From Leucobacter soli (lineage in GTDB: Bacteria; Actinomycetota; Actinomycetes; Actinomycetales; Microbacteriaceae): 64,000 bases of DNA. The notes beneath the pieces were generated by a model that saw nothing but the letters and a program-made list of their open reading frames with translations, did no database searches and was not told the DNA's origin. The DNA lies in assembly GCF_910593785.1 (NCBI RefSeq), contig NZ_CAJVAP010000007.1, positions 62,001 to 126,000 on the forward strand, written 5' to 3'. The first letter of the stretch is position 1, and each line of letters starts with the position of its first letter. Positions 1 through 8,023 of this stretch are shown piece after piece. Both the position numbers and the translations under genes were made by a program.

Positions 1-1
1 C

Positions 2-766
2 ACGGGCACCGGCACGAGGATCGCGAAGGTCGCGGCGGACCGGCATGTGCCCTGCCTGCTGGAGCTCGGCGGGAAGTCGCCGAACATCGTGTTCGCCGAT
101 GCTGATTTCGAGAAGGCGCTGAACGGGGTGGCGAACGCCATCTTCGCCGTCTCCGGCCAGGCGTGCACCGCGGGATCCCGCGCCTATGTGCATCGCGACA
201 TCTACGATGACTTCGTCGCCGCGCTGGTCGAGCGCGCGAAGCGCATCCGTGTCGGAGATCCGCGGAGCGACGGGACCGAGATGGGTCCGCTGGCCTATTC
301 CGAGCATTTCGACCGCGTGCTCTCCTACGTCGACAAGACGGTCGGCGAGGGTGCGCGGCTCGCGACCGGTGGGCGACGGGTCGCGGGGGCGGGGTTCGAC
401 GACGGGCTGTACCTCGAGCCGACGATCTTCGACGGCGTCACGCCCGAGATGACGATCACCAAGGAGGAGATCTTCGGGCCGGTGCTCGCCGTGATCCCCT
501 TCGACACCGAGGACGAGGTGATCGAGCATGCGAACGGCACCGAGTTCGGACTCGCGGCGGGCGTGTGGACCCAGAACGTGAACCGCGCGCATCGCGTGGC
601 CCGGCGGATCGATTCCGGAGTGGTGTGGGTGAACACCTACCGGGTCCTCAGCCCGATCACGCCCTTCGGCGGGTTCAAGGCCAGCGGGCACGGCAAGGAG
701 GGCGGGGTCGAGAGCCTCTACGAGTACTCGCGGCTCAAGAGCGTCTGGATGGATCTCAGCGAGTAG
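2..766 (+). CDS. Aldehyde dehydrogenase, C-terminal part (5' end outside window)
   Basis: NAD(P)-dependent aldehyde dehydrogenase that would oxidise an aldehyde to the acid. The open frame runs in from the window edge, so the N-terminal cofactor-binding half is missing. Visible are the catalytic-glutamate block LELGGKSPNIVF, the nucleophile block GQACTAGSR, and the C-terminal EEIFGPVLAV and PFGGFKASGHGKEGG stretches, in the usual family order. It ends 51 nt before a Pot-type transporter gene on the same strand and is probably in the same operon, which suggests it oxidises an intermediate of the imported substrate. The specific substrate cannot be told from the sequence. Confidence 0.93.
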   Translation, partial: TGTGTRIAKVAADRHVPCLLELGGKSPNIVFADADFEKALNGVANAIFAVSGQACTAGSRAYVHRDIYDDFVAALVERAKRIRVGDPRSDGTEMGPLAYSEHFDRVLSYVDKTVGEGARLATGGRRVAGAGFDDGLYLEPTIFDGVTPEMTITKEEIFGPVLAVIPFDTEDEVIEHANGTEFGLAAGVWTQNVNRAHRVARRIDSGVVWVNTYRVLSPITPFGGFKASGHGKEGGVESLYEYSRLKSVWMDLSE

Positions 767-817
767 ACCCCACCGAATCTCGACGAACCACACAACGAAC
801 GTCCAAAGGAGGACTTC

Positions 818-1912
818 ATGAACACTCTCTCTCAGATGAGCACCACGCGACGCGGGCTGCTCGGCGGATCGCTCGGCATCGGCGCGCTCGGTCTTCTCGC
901 CGGGTGCTCCCCCTCGCCGCAGACAGGAGGCGGCGGTGGGAGCGGGAACCCCTTCACCATGGTCACCTGGGGCGGCACCTCCGAGGAGGCGTTCCTCGAG
1001 GCCTGGGGAACTCCCTTCATAGAGGCAACCGGCCGCACCATCACCACCGACACCATCGACTACGGCCGGTTCGCGACTCAGGCCGAGAGCGGCAAGCTGG
1101 AGTGGGACTGGTTCGACTGCGAGGCGTACTACGCGCTCGGCAATCCGGACTTCTTCCAGCCGCTCGACTACGATCGGCTCGAGGTCGACAAGGACGACTT
1201 CATCGAGATGCCCAACGATCGCGGCCAGGCCTTCACCGAGCGCGCGCTGGTCTCGTACTGGACCTCGTGGGTCAGCAGCTATCGCACCGACCGCGACGGC
1301 CCGCGCCCGATGAACTGGGAACAGTTCTTCGATACGAAGGCGATCCCGGGCAAGCGGTCCGTCTACAACTGGCCGCAGGGCATGCTCGAGATCGCGCTCC
1401 TCGCCGATGGCGTCGCGTACGAGGACCTCTACCCGCTCGACCTCGAGCGTGCGTTTGCGAAGTACGACAGCATCCGGGACGATCTGGTGTTCTGGAACTC
1501 CGCGGCCGAGTCGCAGCAGTACCTCGTGAGCGGCGCCGCGGACTTCGTCGTGACCTGGAACAACCGGATCGGCAACCTCGCGCTCGGCGGCGAGGCGGTC
1601 GCGATCGAGTGGGAGGGCAACCTCCGCTCGTACGGCATGCACGTCGTTCCCGAGAACGCCCGCGACGAAGAGGGCACCTACGAATGGATCAAGCTGGCGC
1701 TGAAGCCAGAGAACCAGGCGGCGTTGAGCCTGGGCGGCGGCATGGCGCCGACCTTGAAGTCGGCCTCCGCCTCGATCCCCGCCGATGTGCGCAAATGGCT
1801 GAGCACCGAGCCCGAGGCGATCGAGAAGTCGGTCGGCGGCGCCGACGAGAAATGGTGGGGCGAGAACCTCGCCGAGGTTTCGACACGGTGGTACGAGTGG
1901 GCGGGTCAGTGA
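818..1912 (+). CDS. Pot-type ABC transporter substrate-binding lipoprotein
   Basis: Extracellular binding protein of the spermidine/putrescine (PotD-like) class, 364 aa. The N-terminus carries a twin-arginine stretch (TTRRGLLGG) followed by a lipobox LLAGC with the lipidated cysteine near residue 30, so it is probably Tat-exported and membrane-anchored. The start is fixed by a near-perfect Shine-Dalgarno AAAGGAGG about 7 nt upstream; a second Met six codons in is less well placed. Its stop overlaps the start of the first permease. The neighbouring oxidative enzymes suggest that the ligand is a catabolic substrate rather than necessarily a polyamine. Confidence 0.92.
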   Translation: MNTLSQMSTTRRGLLGGSLGIGALGLLAGCSPSPQTGGGGGSGNPFTMVTWGGTSEEAFLEAWGTPFIEATGRTITTDTIDYGRFATQAESGKLEWDWFDCEAYYALGNPDFFQPLDYDRLEVDKDDFIEMPNDRGQAFTERALVSYWTSWVSSYRTDRDGPRPMNWEQFFDTKAIPGKRSVYNWPQGMLEIALLADGVAYEDLYPLDLERAFAKYDSIRDDLVFWNSAAESQQYLVSGAADFVVTWNNRIGNLALGGEAVAIEWEGNLRSYGMHVVPENARDEEGTYEWIKLALKPENQAALSLGGGMAPTLKSASASIPADVRKWLSTEPEAIEKSVGGADEKWWGENLAEVSTRWYEWAGQ

Positions 1913-2715
1913 CCTCTTCGCTGAAGGGCAAGCGGCTGGGGTTCCTCATCCCCAGCCTGCTCCTGCTCGTCGTGGTGTTCGCGATCCCGGTCGTGCTCGT
2001 GATCGGTTCCGCGTTCCAGCCCGAGGCGAACGCCTTCGGCAAGCTCTTCTCGCCGACTTTCGTCGCGATCACCCTCCGCACGCTGGGGATCGCGGCGGCG
2101 GTCGCGCTCATCTCCTTGGTCGTCGCGTACCCGGTGGCCTACCTGGCGGCGTCGAGCGGGAAGCGGGCGTCATCGCTGCTCCTCGGCCTCGTCGGGATCT
2201 CGCTGTTCCTCAGCATCGTGGTCCGCGGCTACGCATGGATGGCGATCCTCGATCGGCGAGGCGTCGTGAACACGCTGCTGGGCACGGACTTCGAGATGCT
2301 CCGCAACACCCCCGCGGTGCTCATCGGCCTGATCCAGTACGGCGTGCCGTTGATGGTGTTCCCCCTCTACAACTCGATGAAGCGGGTCGACCTCCGTCTC
2401 CTGCGTGCTTCGCGGAACCTGGGGGCCTCCGGCCCGCGCGCGTTCTGGGGCGTCTACTTCCCGCAGACCCTGCACGGCGTCTTCGCCGGCTACACGGTCG
2501 TCTTCGTCGTCATCCTGGGCTACTACATCCTTCCTGCGATCCTCGGCGGACCGCAGAACACCATGATCGGCGAGTTCATCGCCAATCAGTTCCTCTCGAC
2601 CGCCGACTTCGCCACCGGTGCCGCCGCCTCACTGGTGCTGCTCGCCTGCGCGCTCGGCGGGTACATCGTCATCCAGGTGATCAGCAGGATCGTGATCAGG
2701 GGGCCGAGAACATGA
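1909..2715 (+). CDS. Pot-type ABC transporter permease 1 (PotB-like)
   Basis: Inner-membrane permease of 268 aa. The first membrane helix follows a short basic N-terminus (MTSSLKGKRLGF). The EAA-type cytoplasmic loop appears as LLRASRNLGASGPRAFWGVYFP, which docks on the ATPase. I chose the GTG that overlaps the binding-protein stop (GTGA), because the frame stays open far upstream inside the previous gene and that extension has no membrane-protein character. The 3' end overlaps the next permease by ATGA. Such overlaps imply translational coupling along the transporter genes. Confidence 0.9.
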   Translation: MTSSLKGKRLGFLIPSLLLLVVVFAIPVVLVIGSAFQPEANAFGKLFSPTFVAITLRTLGIAAAVALISLVVAYPVAYLAASSGKRASSLLLGLVGISLFLSIVVRGYAWMAILDRRGVVNTLLGTDFEMLRNTPAVLIGLIQYGVPLMVFPLYNSMKRVDLRLLRASRNLGASGPRAFWGVYFPQTLHGVFAGYTVVFVVILGYYILPAILGGPQNTMIGEFIANQFLSTADFATGAAASLVLLACALGGYIVIQVISRIVIRGPRT

Positions 2716-3584
2716 CCAGAGTGCTGCTGTGGATCTTCTCCGCCCTCGTCTGCCTGTACCTGCTGCTCCCGGCCGCTGTGGTGATCCCGCTCTCGTTCAA
2801 CTCGTCGCCCTTCCTGCAGTTTCCGCCTCCCGGATACACGACGAAGTGGTACGAGCAGTTCTTCGCGGATCCCTCCTGGACCGGTTCGCTCTTCATGAGC
2901 TTCCGGGTCGGGTCGATGTCGGCGCTGCTCTCGATCGTGCTGGGCGCCACCGCGGCCTACTTCCTGCTGCGCGCAGGCAGGAAGACGGAGCGATACGTCG
3001 ACACGGCGCTCGCGCTCCCGCTCGTCGTGCCGATCGTCGTCTTCGCCGCCGGGCTCTACTTCGTGAAGCTCGTGTACCTGCCCCAGGGGACATCTCCCGA
3101 GCTGGTGCTCGTGCTCGCCCACGGAGTGATGACGATGCCCTATGTGCTGCTCTACATCCGAGCCGCGTTCTCGCAGGTCAACTGGCAGCTCGAGCGCGCC
3201 GCGCGGAACGCCGGGGCGAGCGGCGTCCGCGCCTTCGCGGACGTCGTGCTGCCTCAGATCTGGCCGGCGCTCGCCGCGAGCGGGGTGCTCGCCTTCGTGC
3301 TCTCACTCGACGAGACGGTGATCTCGATGTTCGTGACCGACGGCTCGACGCGCACCCTCCCGGCCCGGATGTTCTCGAGCATCAGCTATCAGCTGAACCC
3401 GCTCGTGCCGGTCGCGGCGGCCGTCATGCTGGGCTCGATGGCCGCGCTCGGGATCCTGTACCTGGTCATACGCATCGTCGCGAACAGACTCAAGAACACA
3501 CAGCAGTCGCACGCCGCGCGTGCGACAGAACCGGAGAACTCAACTCGTGAAATCGCAATCTCGAAAGTCGTCGAAGGCAGCTGA
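2712..3584 (+). CDS. Pot-type ABC transporter permease 2 (PotC-like)
   Basis: Second membrane subunit, 290 aa, beginning MTRVLLWIFSALVCLYLLLP with an immediate hydrophobic helix. The EAA-like loop reads LERAARNAGASGVRAFADVVLPQIWPAL, typical of PotC homologues. The start ATG overlaps the stop of permease 1. The last 25 or so residues are polar and Glu/Arg-rich, a short cytoplasmic tail. Together with the preceding permease it forms the heterodimeric pore of the importer. Three nt separate it from the ATPase gene. Confidence 0.9.
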   Translation: MTRVLLWIFSALVCLYLLLPAAVVIPLSFNSSPFLQFPPPGYTTKWYEQFFADPSWTGSLFMSFRVGSMSALLSIVLGATAAYFLLRAGRKTERYVDTALALPLVVPIVVFAAGLYFVKLVYLPQGTSPELVLVLAHGVMTMPYVLLYIRAAFSQVNWQLERAARNAGASGVRAFADVVLPQIWPALAASGVLAFVLSLDETVISMFVTDGSTRTLPARMFSSISYQLNPLVPVAAAVMLGSMAALGILYLVIRIVANRLKNTQQSHAARATEPENSTREIAISKVVEGS

Positions 3585-3587
3585 ACG

Positions 3588-4670
3588 ATGAAGGGTTCGC
3601 TCGAGATACGCCGGCTGGCCAAGTCCTATCATTCCGCGGTCGCGGTGCGGGAGTTCGATCTCCACGTGCAGCCGGGCGAGTTCGTCACGCTGCTGGGCTC
3701 CAGCGGCTCGGGAAAGACCACGACGCTGCTCATGGTGGCCGGCTTCGAGGAGCCGACCTCGGGGAATCTCATCCTCGACGGGCGGGACATCACTCGCGTC
3801 CCGCCGAACAAGCGCGGCATCGGCATGATGTTCCAGCACTATTCGCTCTTCCCGCACATGACCGTGGAGCAGAACGTCGCCTACCCCCTGAAACTCCGTA
3901 AGGTGCCGAAGGCCGAGATACGGGACCGGGTGCGCGATGCGCTCGCCCTGGTCGAGCTCGCCGACTACGCCTCCCGGTACCCGACAGAGCTCTCCGGCGG
4001 GCAGCAGCAGCGCGTCGCACTCGCACGGGCGATCGTGTTCCGGCCCGGTCTGCTGCTGATGGACGAGCCGCTGAGCGCCCTCGACCGGGGGCTGAGGAAG
4101 AGCATGCAGAGCGAGATCCGGCGCATCCACCGGAATCTGAAGACCACGATCATCTACGTCACTCACGACCAGGACGAGGCGCTATCGATGAGCGATCGCA
4201 TCGTGCTGATGCACGACGGCGAGATCGTGCAGGTGGGGACTCCGACCGAGCTCTACGACTCCCCGGTGAACACCTTCGTCGCGAACTTCGTCGGAGAGTC
4301 CACGCTGCTCCGCGGCGTCGTCGATGCGTCCGTCGATGGCGGCTATCGGGTGAAGCTGGACTCCGGAGAACTCGTCGCCTGCGACTCCGGTCGGAGCTTC
4401 GAACGCGGGGATGCGGTCGTGATCCGGATCCGTCCCGGGCAGCTCTCCTTCGGCAGCGCAGAGCTCGGCGCGCAAGCGCCCCCCGAGGGAATCGAGGCTC
4501 GGGTCGAGGACTCGGCCTATCTCGGCGACCACTGGCAGCACACCGCGCGGACCGGGGCGGGCGCCTTGGCGACGTTCCTCGAGAACACGAGCCGGGGCAG
4601 CCGGGTTCAGGTGGGCCAGAGGGTGCGGCTGAGCTGGCTGCCTTCCGACGCGATCCTGCTCCAGGCGTGA
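3588..4670 (+). CDS. Pot-type ABC transporter ATP-binding protein (PotA-like)
   Basis: ATPase subunit of 360 aa that powers the importer. It shows Walker A (GSSGSGKTT), a Q-loop (MMFQHYSLFPHM), the signature LSGGQQQRVALARA, Walker B (LLLMDEPLSALD) and the switch histidine (YVTHDQDEAL). The C-terminal third resembles the TOBE regulatory domain of PotA/PotG proteins. Length is normal for the family. It starts 3 nt after the permease stop. The order of binding protein, two permeases and ATPase differs from the classical E. coli potABCD order but is common in catabolic clusters. Confidence 0.95.
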   Translation: MKGSLEIRRLAKSYHSAVAVREFDLHVQPGEFVTLLGSSGSGKTTTLLMVAGFEEPTSGNLILDGRDITRVPPNKRGIGMMFQHYSLFPHMTVEQNVAYPLKLRKVPKAEIRDRVRDALALVELADYASRYPTELSGGQQQRVALARAIVFRPGLLLMDEPLSALDRGLRKSMQSEIRRIHRNLKTTIIYVTHDQDEALSMSDRIVLMHDGEIVQVGTPTELYDSPVNTFVANFVGESTLLRGVVDASVDGGYRVKLDSGELVACDSGRSFERGDAVVIRIRPGQLSFGSAELGAQAPPEGIEARVEDSAYLGDHWQHTARTGAGALATFLENTSRGSRVQVGQRVRLSWLPSDAILLQA

Positions 4671-4704
4671 TGGCCGGTGCGGACGAGGAAGGACGGTACC
4701 CCGC

Positions 4705-5214
4705 ATGCTGCAGCAGCTGACGCTCGCCATGACGGCCGCGGAGCCCCTCCGAGTGACCTTCTACGAACCGGTCGACGTACCGGTGACGGCACTCGAGCCG
4801 GTGGAGGCGAGCGGAGGAGCGGAGGCGAGACTGCTCGCCTCGCCGGGCGATGAGGTGCCGACCCCGAGCCGCCTCATCGGGGAGGAGGCGGCCGTTGCCT
4901 CGGCCTTCCTGGTCGTGGTGTTCGAGGTGGCGCAGCCCCATCGCCGTGAACTCCTGCAGTGGTTCGTGGACGAGCACGTCCCGCTGCTGCAGCGGGAGCC
5001 CGCGTGGCTGCGGACGCGGATCGTCGCCGAGGGCGCCGATGGCCGCGTCGTGGCGATCCACTCGCTGGCCGATCGCGGTGCGCTCACGAGCAGCTACCGT
5101 CGGGCGGCCGGCGAGACGCGACTGGCGCACCGGATCCTCTCGTCCGACTGGTTCGTCCCGCCGCTGCGGCTCGTCTTCTCCACCCGGTCCGTCGCCGGGC
5201 CGGATGCATCGTGA
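4705..5214 (+). CDS. Uncharacterised protein with a dimeric alpha/beta-barrel-like C-terminal half
   Basis: 169 aa, soluble, function unknown. The second half (FLVVVFEVAQPHRRELLQWF onward, including EHVPLLQREPAWLRTR) has the alternating strand-helix pattern and the Trp/His-containing helix seen in EthD-like and related dimeric alpha/beta-barrel proteins, which often act as small oxygenases, isomerases or accessory factors. The first half resembles a diverged copy of the same fold. It lies between the ATPase and a dehydrogenase-like gene with short gaps, so it is probably a pathway component. The family call rests on pattern recognition only. Confidence 0.7.
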   Translation: MLQQLTLAMTAAEPLRVTFYEPVDVPVTALEPVEASGGAEARLLASPGDEVPTPSRLIGEEAAVASAFLVVVFEVAQPHRRELLQWFVDEHVPLLQREPAWLRTRIVAEGADGRVVAIHSLADRGALTSSYRRAAGETRLAHRILSSDWFVPPLRLVFSTRSVAGPDAS

Positions 5215-5242
5215 GCACCCGGCCGATAGGAGGCGACGAATC

Positions 5243-5833
5243 GTGAGGATCCTCGTCGTGGGAGCGACCGGCCAGGTCGGCGCGATCGTCGCCGGCGCGC
5301 TGGGCGAGCGCCATGAGGTGATCGGCCTCTCGAGATCCAGCGATCCCCGCCTGGATCTTCTGGACGCCGACTCCATCTCCGCCGCCCTGACGCGCATCGG
5401 AAGGGTGGATGCGGTGGTCGACTGCGCCGGCGGCGCTCCGTTCCTGCCGCTCCGGCAGCTGACCTCCGAGCTCGTCCTCGCCGGCGTGCGCACGAAGATG
5501 CTCGGCAAGGTCGATCTGCTGCTGCACGGGCACCCCTGGGTGGCGGACGGCGGCTCGTTCACCTTCACCACGGGAATCACCGCGCGACGAGTGGTCCCGG
5601 GGGGAAGCGTGGCGGCGCTCGCCAACGGCGCGATCGAGTCCTTCGTGCGCACCGCGGCGACCGAGATGCCGCGCGGCATCCGCGTGAACGCGGTGAGCCC
5701 GACGGTCGTGGAGGGGAGCGATGCGCTCGCGCACGGATTCCGAGGATTCGACCCGGTCGCCGCGTCGGTGCTGGCTGCGGCGTTCGTGGCGGCCGTCGAG
5801 GGCTCGGCGAACGGCCGGGTCATCGAAGTGTAG
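5243..5833 (+). CDS. Short-chain dehydrogenase/reductase-like protein
   Basis: 196 aa. The N-terminal Rossmann nucleotide site is clear (VVGATGQVGAIVAGAL), as is the later NAVSPTVVEGS stretch of the SDR superfamily. The usual catalytic YxxxK pair is absent; at that position the protein has GGSVAALANGAIESFVR, as in a small SDR subgroup that lacks the Tyr-Lys pair. I set the start at GTG because a strong TAGGAGG site lies about 9 nt upstream. Its place in the operon suggests an oxidoreduction or isomerisation step. The missing pair leaves the reaction uncertain. Confidence 0.82.
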   Translation: MRILVVGATGQVGAIVAGALGERHEVIGLSRSSDPRLDLLDADSISAALTRIGRVDAVVDCAGGAPFLPLRQLTSELVLAGVRTKMLGKVDLLLHGHPWVADGGSFTFTTGITARRVVPGGSVAALANGAIESFVRTAATEMPRGIRVNAVSPTVVEGSDALAHGFRGFDPVAASVLAAAFVAAVEGSANGRVIEV

Positions 5834-5911
5834 GCGGAGCCGCGCCGGGCGGCGGCGCAGGCAGAACGGTCGCGGCGCGGCCGACAGACAAGCAAGCAAG
5901 AAGGAGAACCT

Positions 5912-7060
5912 GTGAAATTCGATCTTTTCGTGAACCTCTTCGATGAGGCGCGTCGCCCTTATCGCACCGTGGTGGACGAGCTGCTCGCGGTCACGCAGCA
6001 GGTCGAGGAGCTCGGCTTCGACACGATCTGGACCGGAGAGCACCATTTCGGCGGGGAAGGGTACGACATCCAGCCGAATCCGATCATGAACCTCCTCTAC
6101 CTCGCCCAGCACACGGAGCGGATCCGCCTCGGGATCGCGGCGGTCGTCCTCCCCGCCTGGCACCCGCTCCGCCTGGCCGAGGACCTCGCGATCCTCGATC
6201 ATCTGTCCAACGGACGGGTCGAGGTGGGCATCGCGCGCGGGATCACCGATCGCGAGCTGAGCAACCTCAACAGCACTCGCGTCGAACGGCGATTCGGCCA
6301 GGCGAGCCGGCAGATGTTCAAGGAGACGCTCGACATCGTCCGCGCATCGTGGACCGAGGAGAGCCTGCAGTGGGACGGGCAGTACTACACCTTCCCCCGC
6401 CGGGGCATCGCCGACAGCTACGCGGCGTGGTATCCGCGCAACCCGGAATGGAGATCCGAGGCGGGCGAGTACATCGGCATGAGCATCGTGCCGAAGCCGG
6501 TGCAGTCGCCGATGCCGCCGCTCTGGAACGTCGGCGACAGCGACGATTCGATCCGGTTCGCCGCGCGGGAATCGATGGGGGCGATCACCTGGCTGCTCTC
6601 CGACAAGTCGTTGCCCCGCATGTTCGAGCTCTACCGCGACGAGTCGTCCGCGCACGGCGTCGAGCGGCGGCTCGGCGAGGACCTGGGGCTGCTCCGCGTG
6701 TGCGTCGTCGCGCCGACCGACGCCGAGGCGCGGGCGCTGGCCGAGCCCTCCGTCGAACGGCTGTACCGGGACTACCTCGGCGGTCTCCGCGGCCGATCGA
6801 TCTACGCCGATCCGGGCGAGGTGCTCGGATCCGACGTCGACGACGTCTCGTGGTTCGATTTCCTCGACGAACGGGGCCACCTGCTCGTGGGAAGCCCCGA
6901 GACCGTGACCGCGCACCTCAAGCAGTACGAGGACACCGTGGGCCTGGAGCGGATCCTGCTCCTCACCTGGCTCCCCGCCTTGACGTCCGCCCAGATCCAG
7001 GAGTCGCTGCGGCTCTTCGGCGCCGAGGTCATGCCTCACTTCCGGACGGAGGAGGCATGA
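5912..7060 (+). CDS. LLM-class flavin-dependent monooxygenase
   Basis: Luciferase-like TIM-barrel oxidoreductase, 382 aa. Such enzymes use reduced flavin and oxygen to hydroxylate or cleave their substrate. Family features include the N-terminal barrel start (MKFDLFVNLF), GFDTIWTGEHHF with the conserved EHH, RIRLGIAAVVLPAWHPLRLAED and the glycine-rich RVEVGIARGI. The GTG start has an AAGGAG site 7 nt upstream. It overlaps the next gene by ATGA. It needs a reduced-flavin supply; no dedicated reductase is seen within the block. Confidence 0.92.
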   Translation: MKFDLFVNLFDEARRPYRTVVDELLAVTQQVEELGFDTIWTGEHHFGGEGYDIQPNPIMNLLYLAQHTERIRLGIAAVVLPAWHPLRLAEDLAILDHLSNGRVEVGIARGITDRELSNLNSTRVERRFGQASRQMFKETLDIVRASWTEESLQWDGQYYTFPRRGIADSYAAWYPRNPEWRSEAGEYIGMSIVPKPVQSPMPPLWNVGDSDDSIRFAARESMGAITWLLSDKSLPRMFELYRDESSAHGVERRLGEDLGLLRVCVVAPTDAEARALAEPSVERLYRDYLGGLRGRSIYADPGEVLGSDVDDVSWFDFLDERGHLLVGSPETVTAHLKQYEDTVGLERILLLTWLPALTSAQIQESLRLFGAEVMPHFRTEEA

Positions 7061-7950
7061 GCCGGTCGCCCGCTCCGTCGACGGACCGGGCTGAGACGGA
7101 ACTCGACGGCCGCGGCATCACGGACTGGCACAGTCATATCTGGCTGCCCGGTCAGCTGGGGCCCGAGTTCGGGAAGCAGCTCGATGAGCACTACGCTCAC
7201 GTTCCGAGCGAGTCGGGCTCCCCGGAGCATCACCGCAGGATGATGGCGGAGAGCGGCGTCGAGCAGGCGGTGGTGATCGGGCTCACGAGCGACCACCTGG
7301 GCATGGACATCCCGAACGAGTTCGTCGGCGACTACGTCGCATCCGATCCCGGGCGCCTCGTCGGCTTCTCCTCGGTCGACCCGAACCGAGCCGACGCGCC
7401 CGCGGAGCTGCGCTACGCGCTCGGCGAGATCGGCCTGCGCGGGGTGAAGCTCGCCCCGCCCTACCAGGACTTCCACCCCCATTCCGAGGAGGCGTACCGC
7501 GTGTACGAGGTCGCCGCGGAGCACGGAGCGGTCATCTTGTTCCATCAGGGCGCGGTCACCCACCGTCGGGGCGTGCTCGAGGTGGCGCAGCCGATCCTGC
7601 TCGACCGCGTCGCCCGCGACTTCCCCGAGCTGAAGATCATCGTCGCGCACGTGGGCCAGCCGTGGTTCGTCGAGGTCGTCTCGATGATGCGGAAGCACCG
7701 GAACCTGTACACCGATGTCTCGGCCCGATGCCAGCGCCCCGCGCAACTGGCGAAGATACTCGAGGCCGTTCTCGACTACGACCTCCAGGACCGGCTGCTG
7801 TTCGGCTCCGACTTCCCGGTGTTCGACCCCCGGGCGCACGCGTCCTCTTTCTTGAGCGTCGCCGAGGAGAGCGGCGACGAACGGCTGGACGGCGCGCTCG
7901 TCCGCGATGTGCTCTTCAACCGTCCGTTGTCGTTGCTGGGGCTCGAATAG
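7057..7950 (+). CDS. Amidohydrolase family 2 metal-dependent hydrolase
   Basis: 297 aa, with the TIM-barrel metal-site pattern of the amidohydrolase_2 (ACMSD-like) group: HSH near residue 27, FHQGAV, IIVAHVGQPW and the late aspartate in FGSDFP. Members hydrolyse or decarboxylate small cyclic or aromatic acids. The ATG overlaps the stop of the monooxygenase gene, so the two are translated together, which makes a sequential oxygenation and hydrolysis or decarboxylation plausible. It is the last gene of the block; the next gene has its own promoter-like element. Confidence 0.9.
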   Translation: MSRSPAPSTDRAETELDGRGITDWHSHIWLPGQLGPEFGKQLDEHYAHVPSESGSPEHHRRMMAESGVEQAVVIGLTSDHLGMDIPNEFVGDYVASDPGRLVGFSSVDPNRADAPAELRYALGEIGLRGVKLAPPYQDFHPHSEEAYRVYEVAAEHGAVILFHQGAVTHRRGVLEVAQPILLDRVARDFPELKIIVAHVGQPWFVEVVSMMRKHRNLYTDVSARCQRPAQLAKILEAVLDYDLQDRLLFGSDFPVFDPRAHASSFLSVAEESGDERLDGALVRDVLFNRPLSLLGLE

Positions 7951-8011
7951 GCGTGCGAGCCCCTCAGGCTCGGGCTCGTCGGCTCGGGTTCGCGGGTGCA
8001 GGAGCGGCGAA

Positions 8012-8017
8012 TAGAGT
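8012..8017 (+). promoter_or_regulatory. Putative -10 box (TAGAGT), leaderless start of pip
   Basis: TANNNT hexamer ending 6 nt before the ATG at 8024, with no Shine-Dalgarno between. This matches the leaderless-promoter geometry known in Actinobacteria. Confidence 0.5.
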
Positions 8018-8023
8018 ACAGCT

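Noticed and set aside
565-1908. A frame continuous with permease 1 that runs upstream through the binding-protein gene
   Set aside because: The upstream part is Arg/Gly-rich antiparallel-quality sequence without membrane character and lies inside a clear lipoprotein gene. A GTG overlapping that gene's stop is a better start.
5084-7039. Long minus-strand open frame of about 650 codons opposite the monooxygenase gene
   Set aside because: Composition is Arg/Ala/Asp/His-rich, typical of reading the complement of high-GC genes, with no domain pattern. The plus-strand genes have strong motifs.
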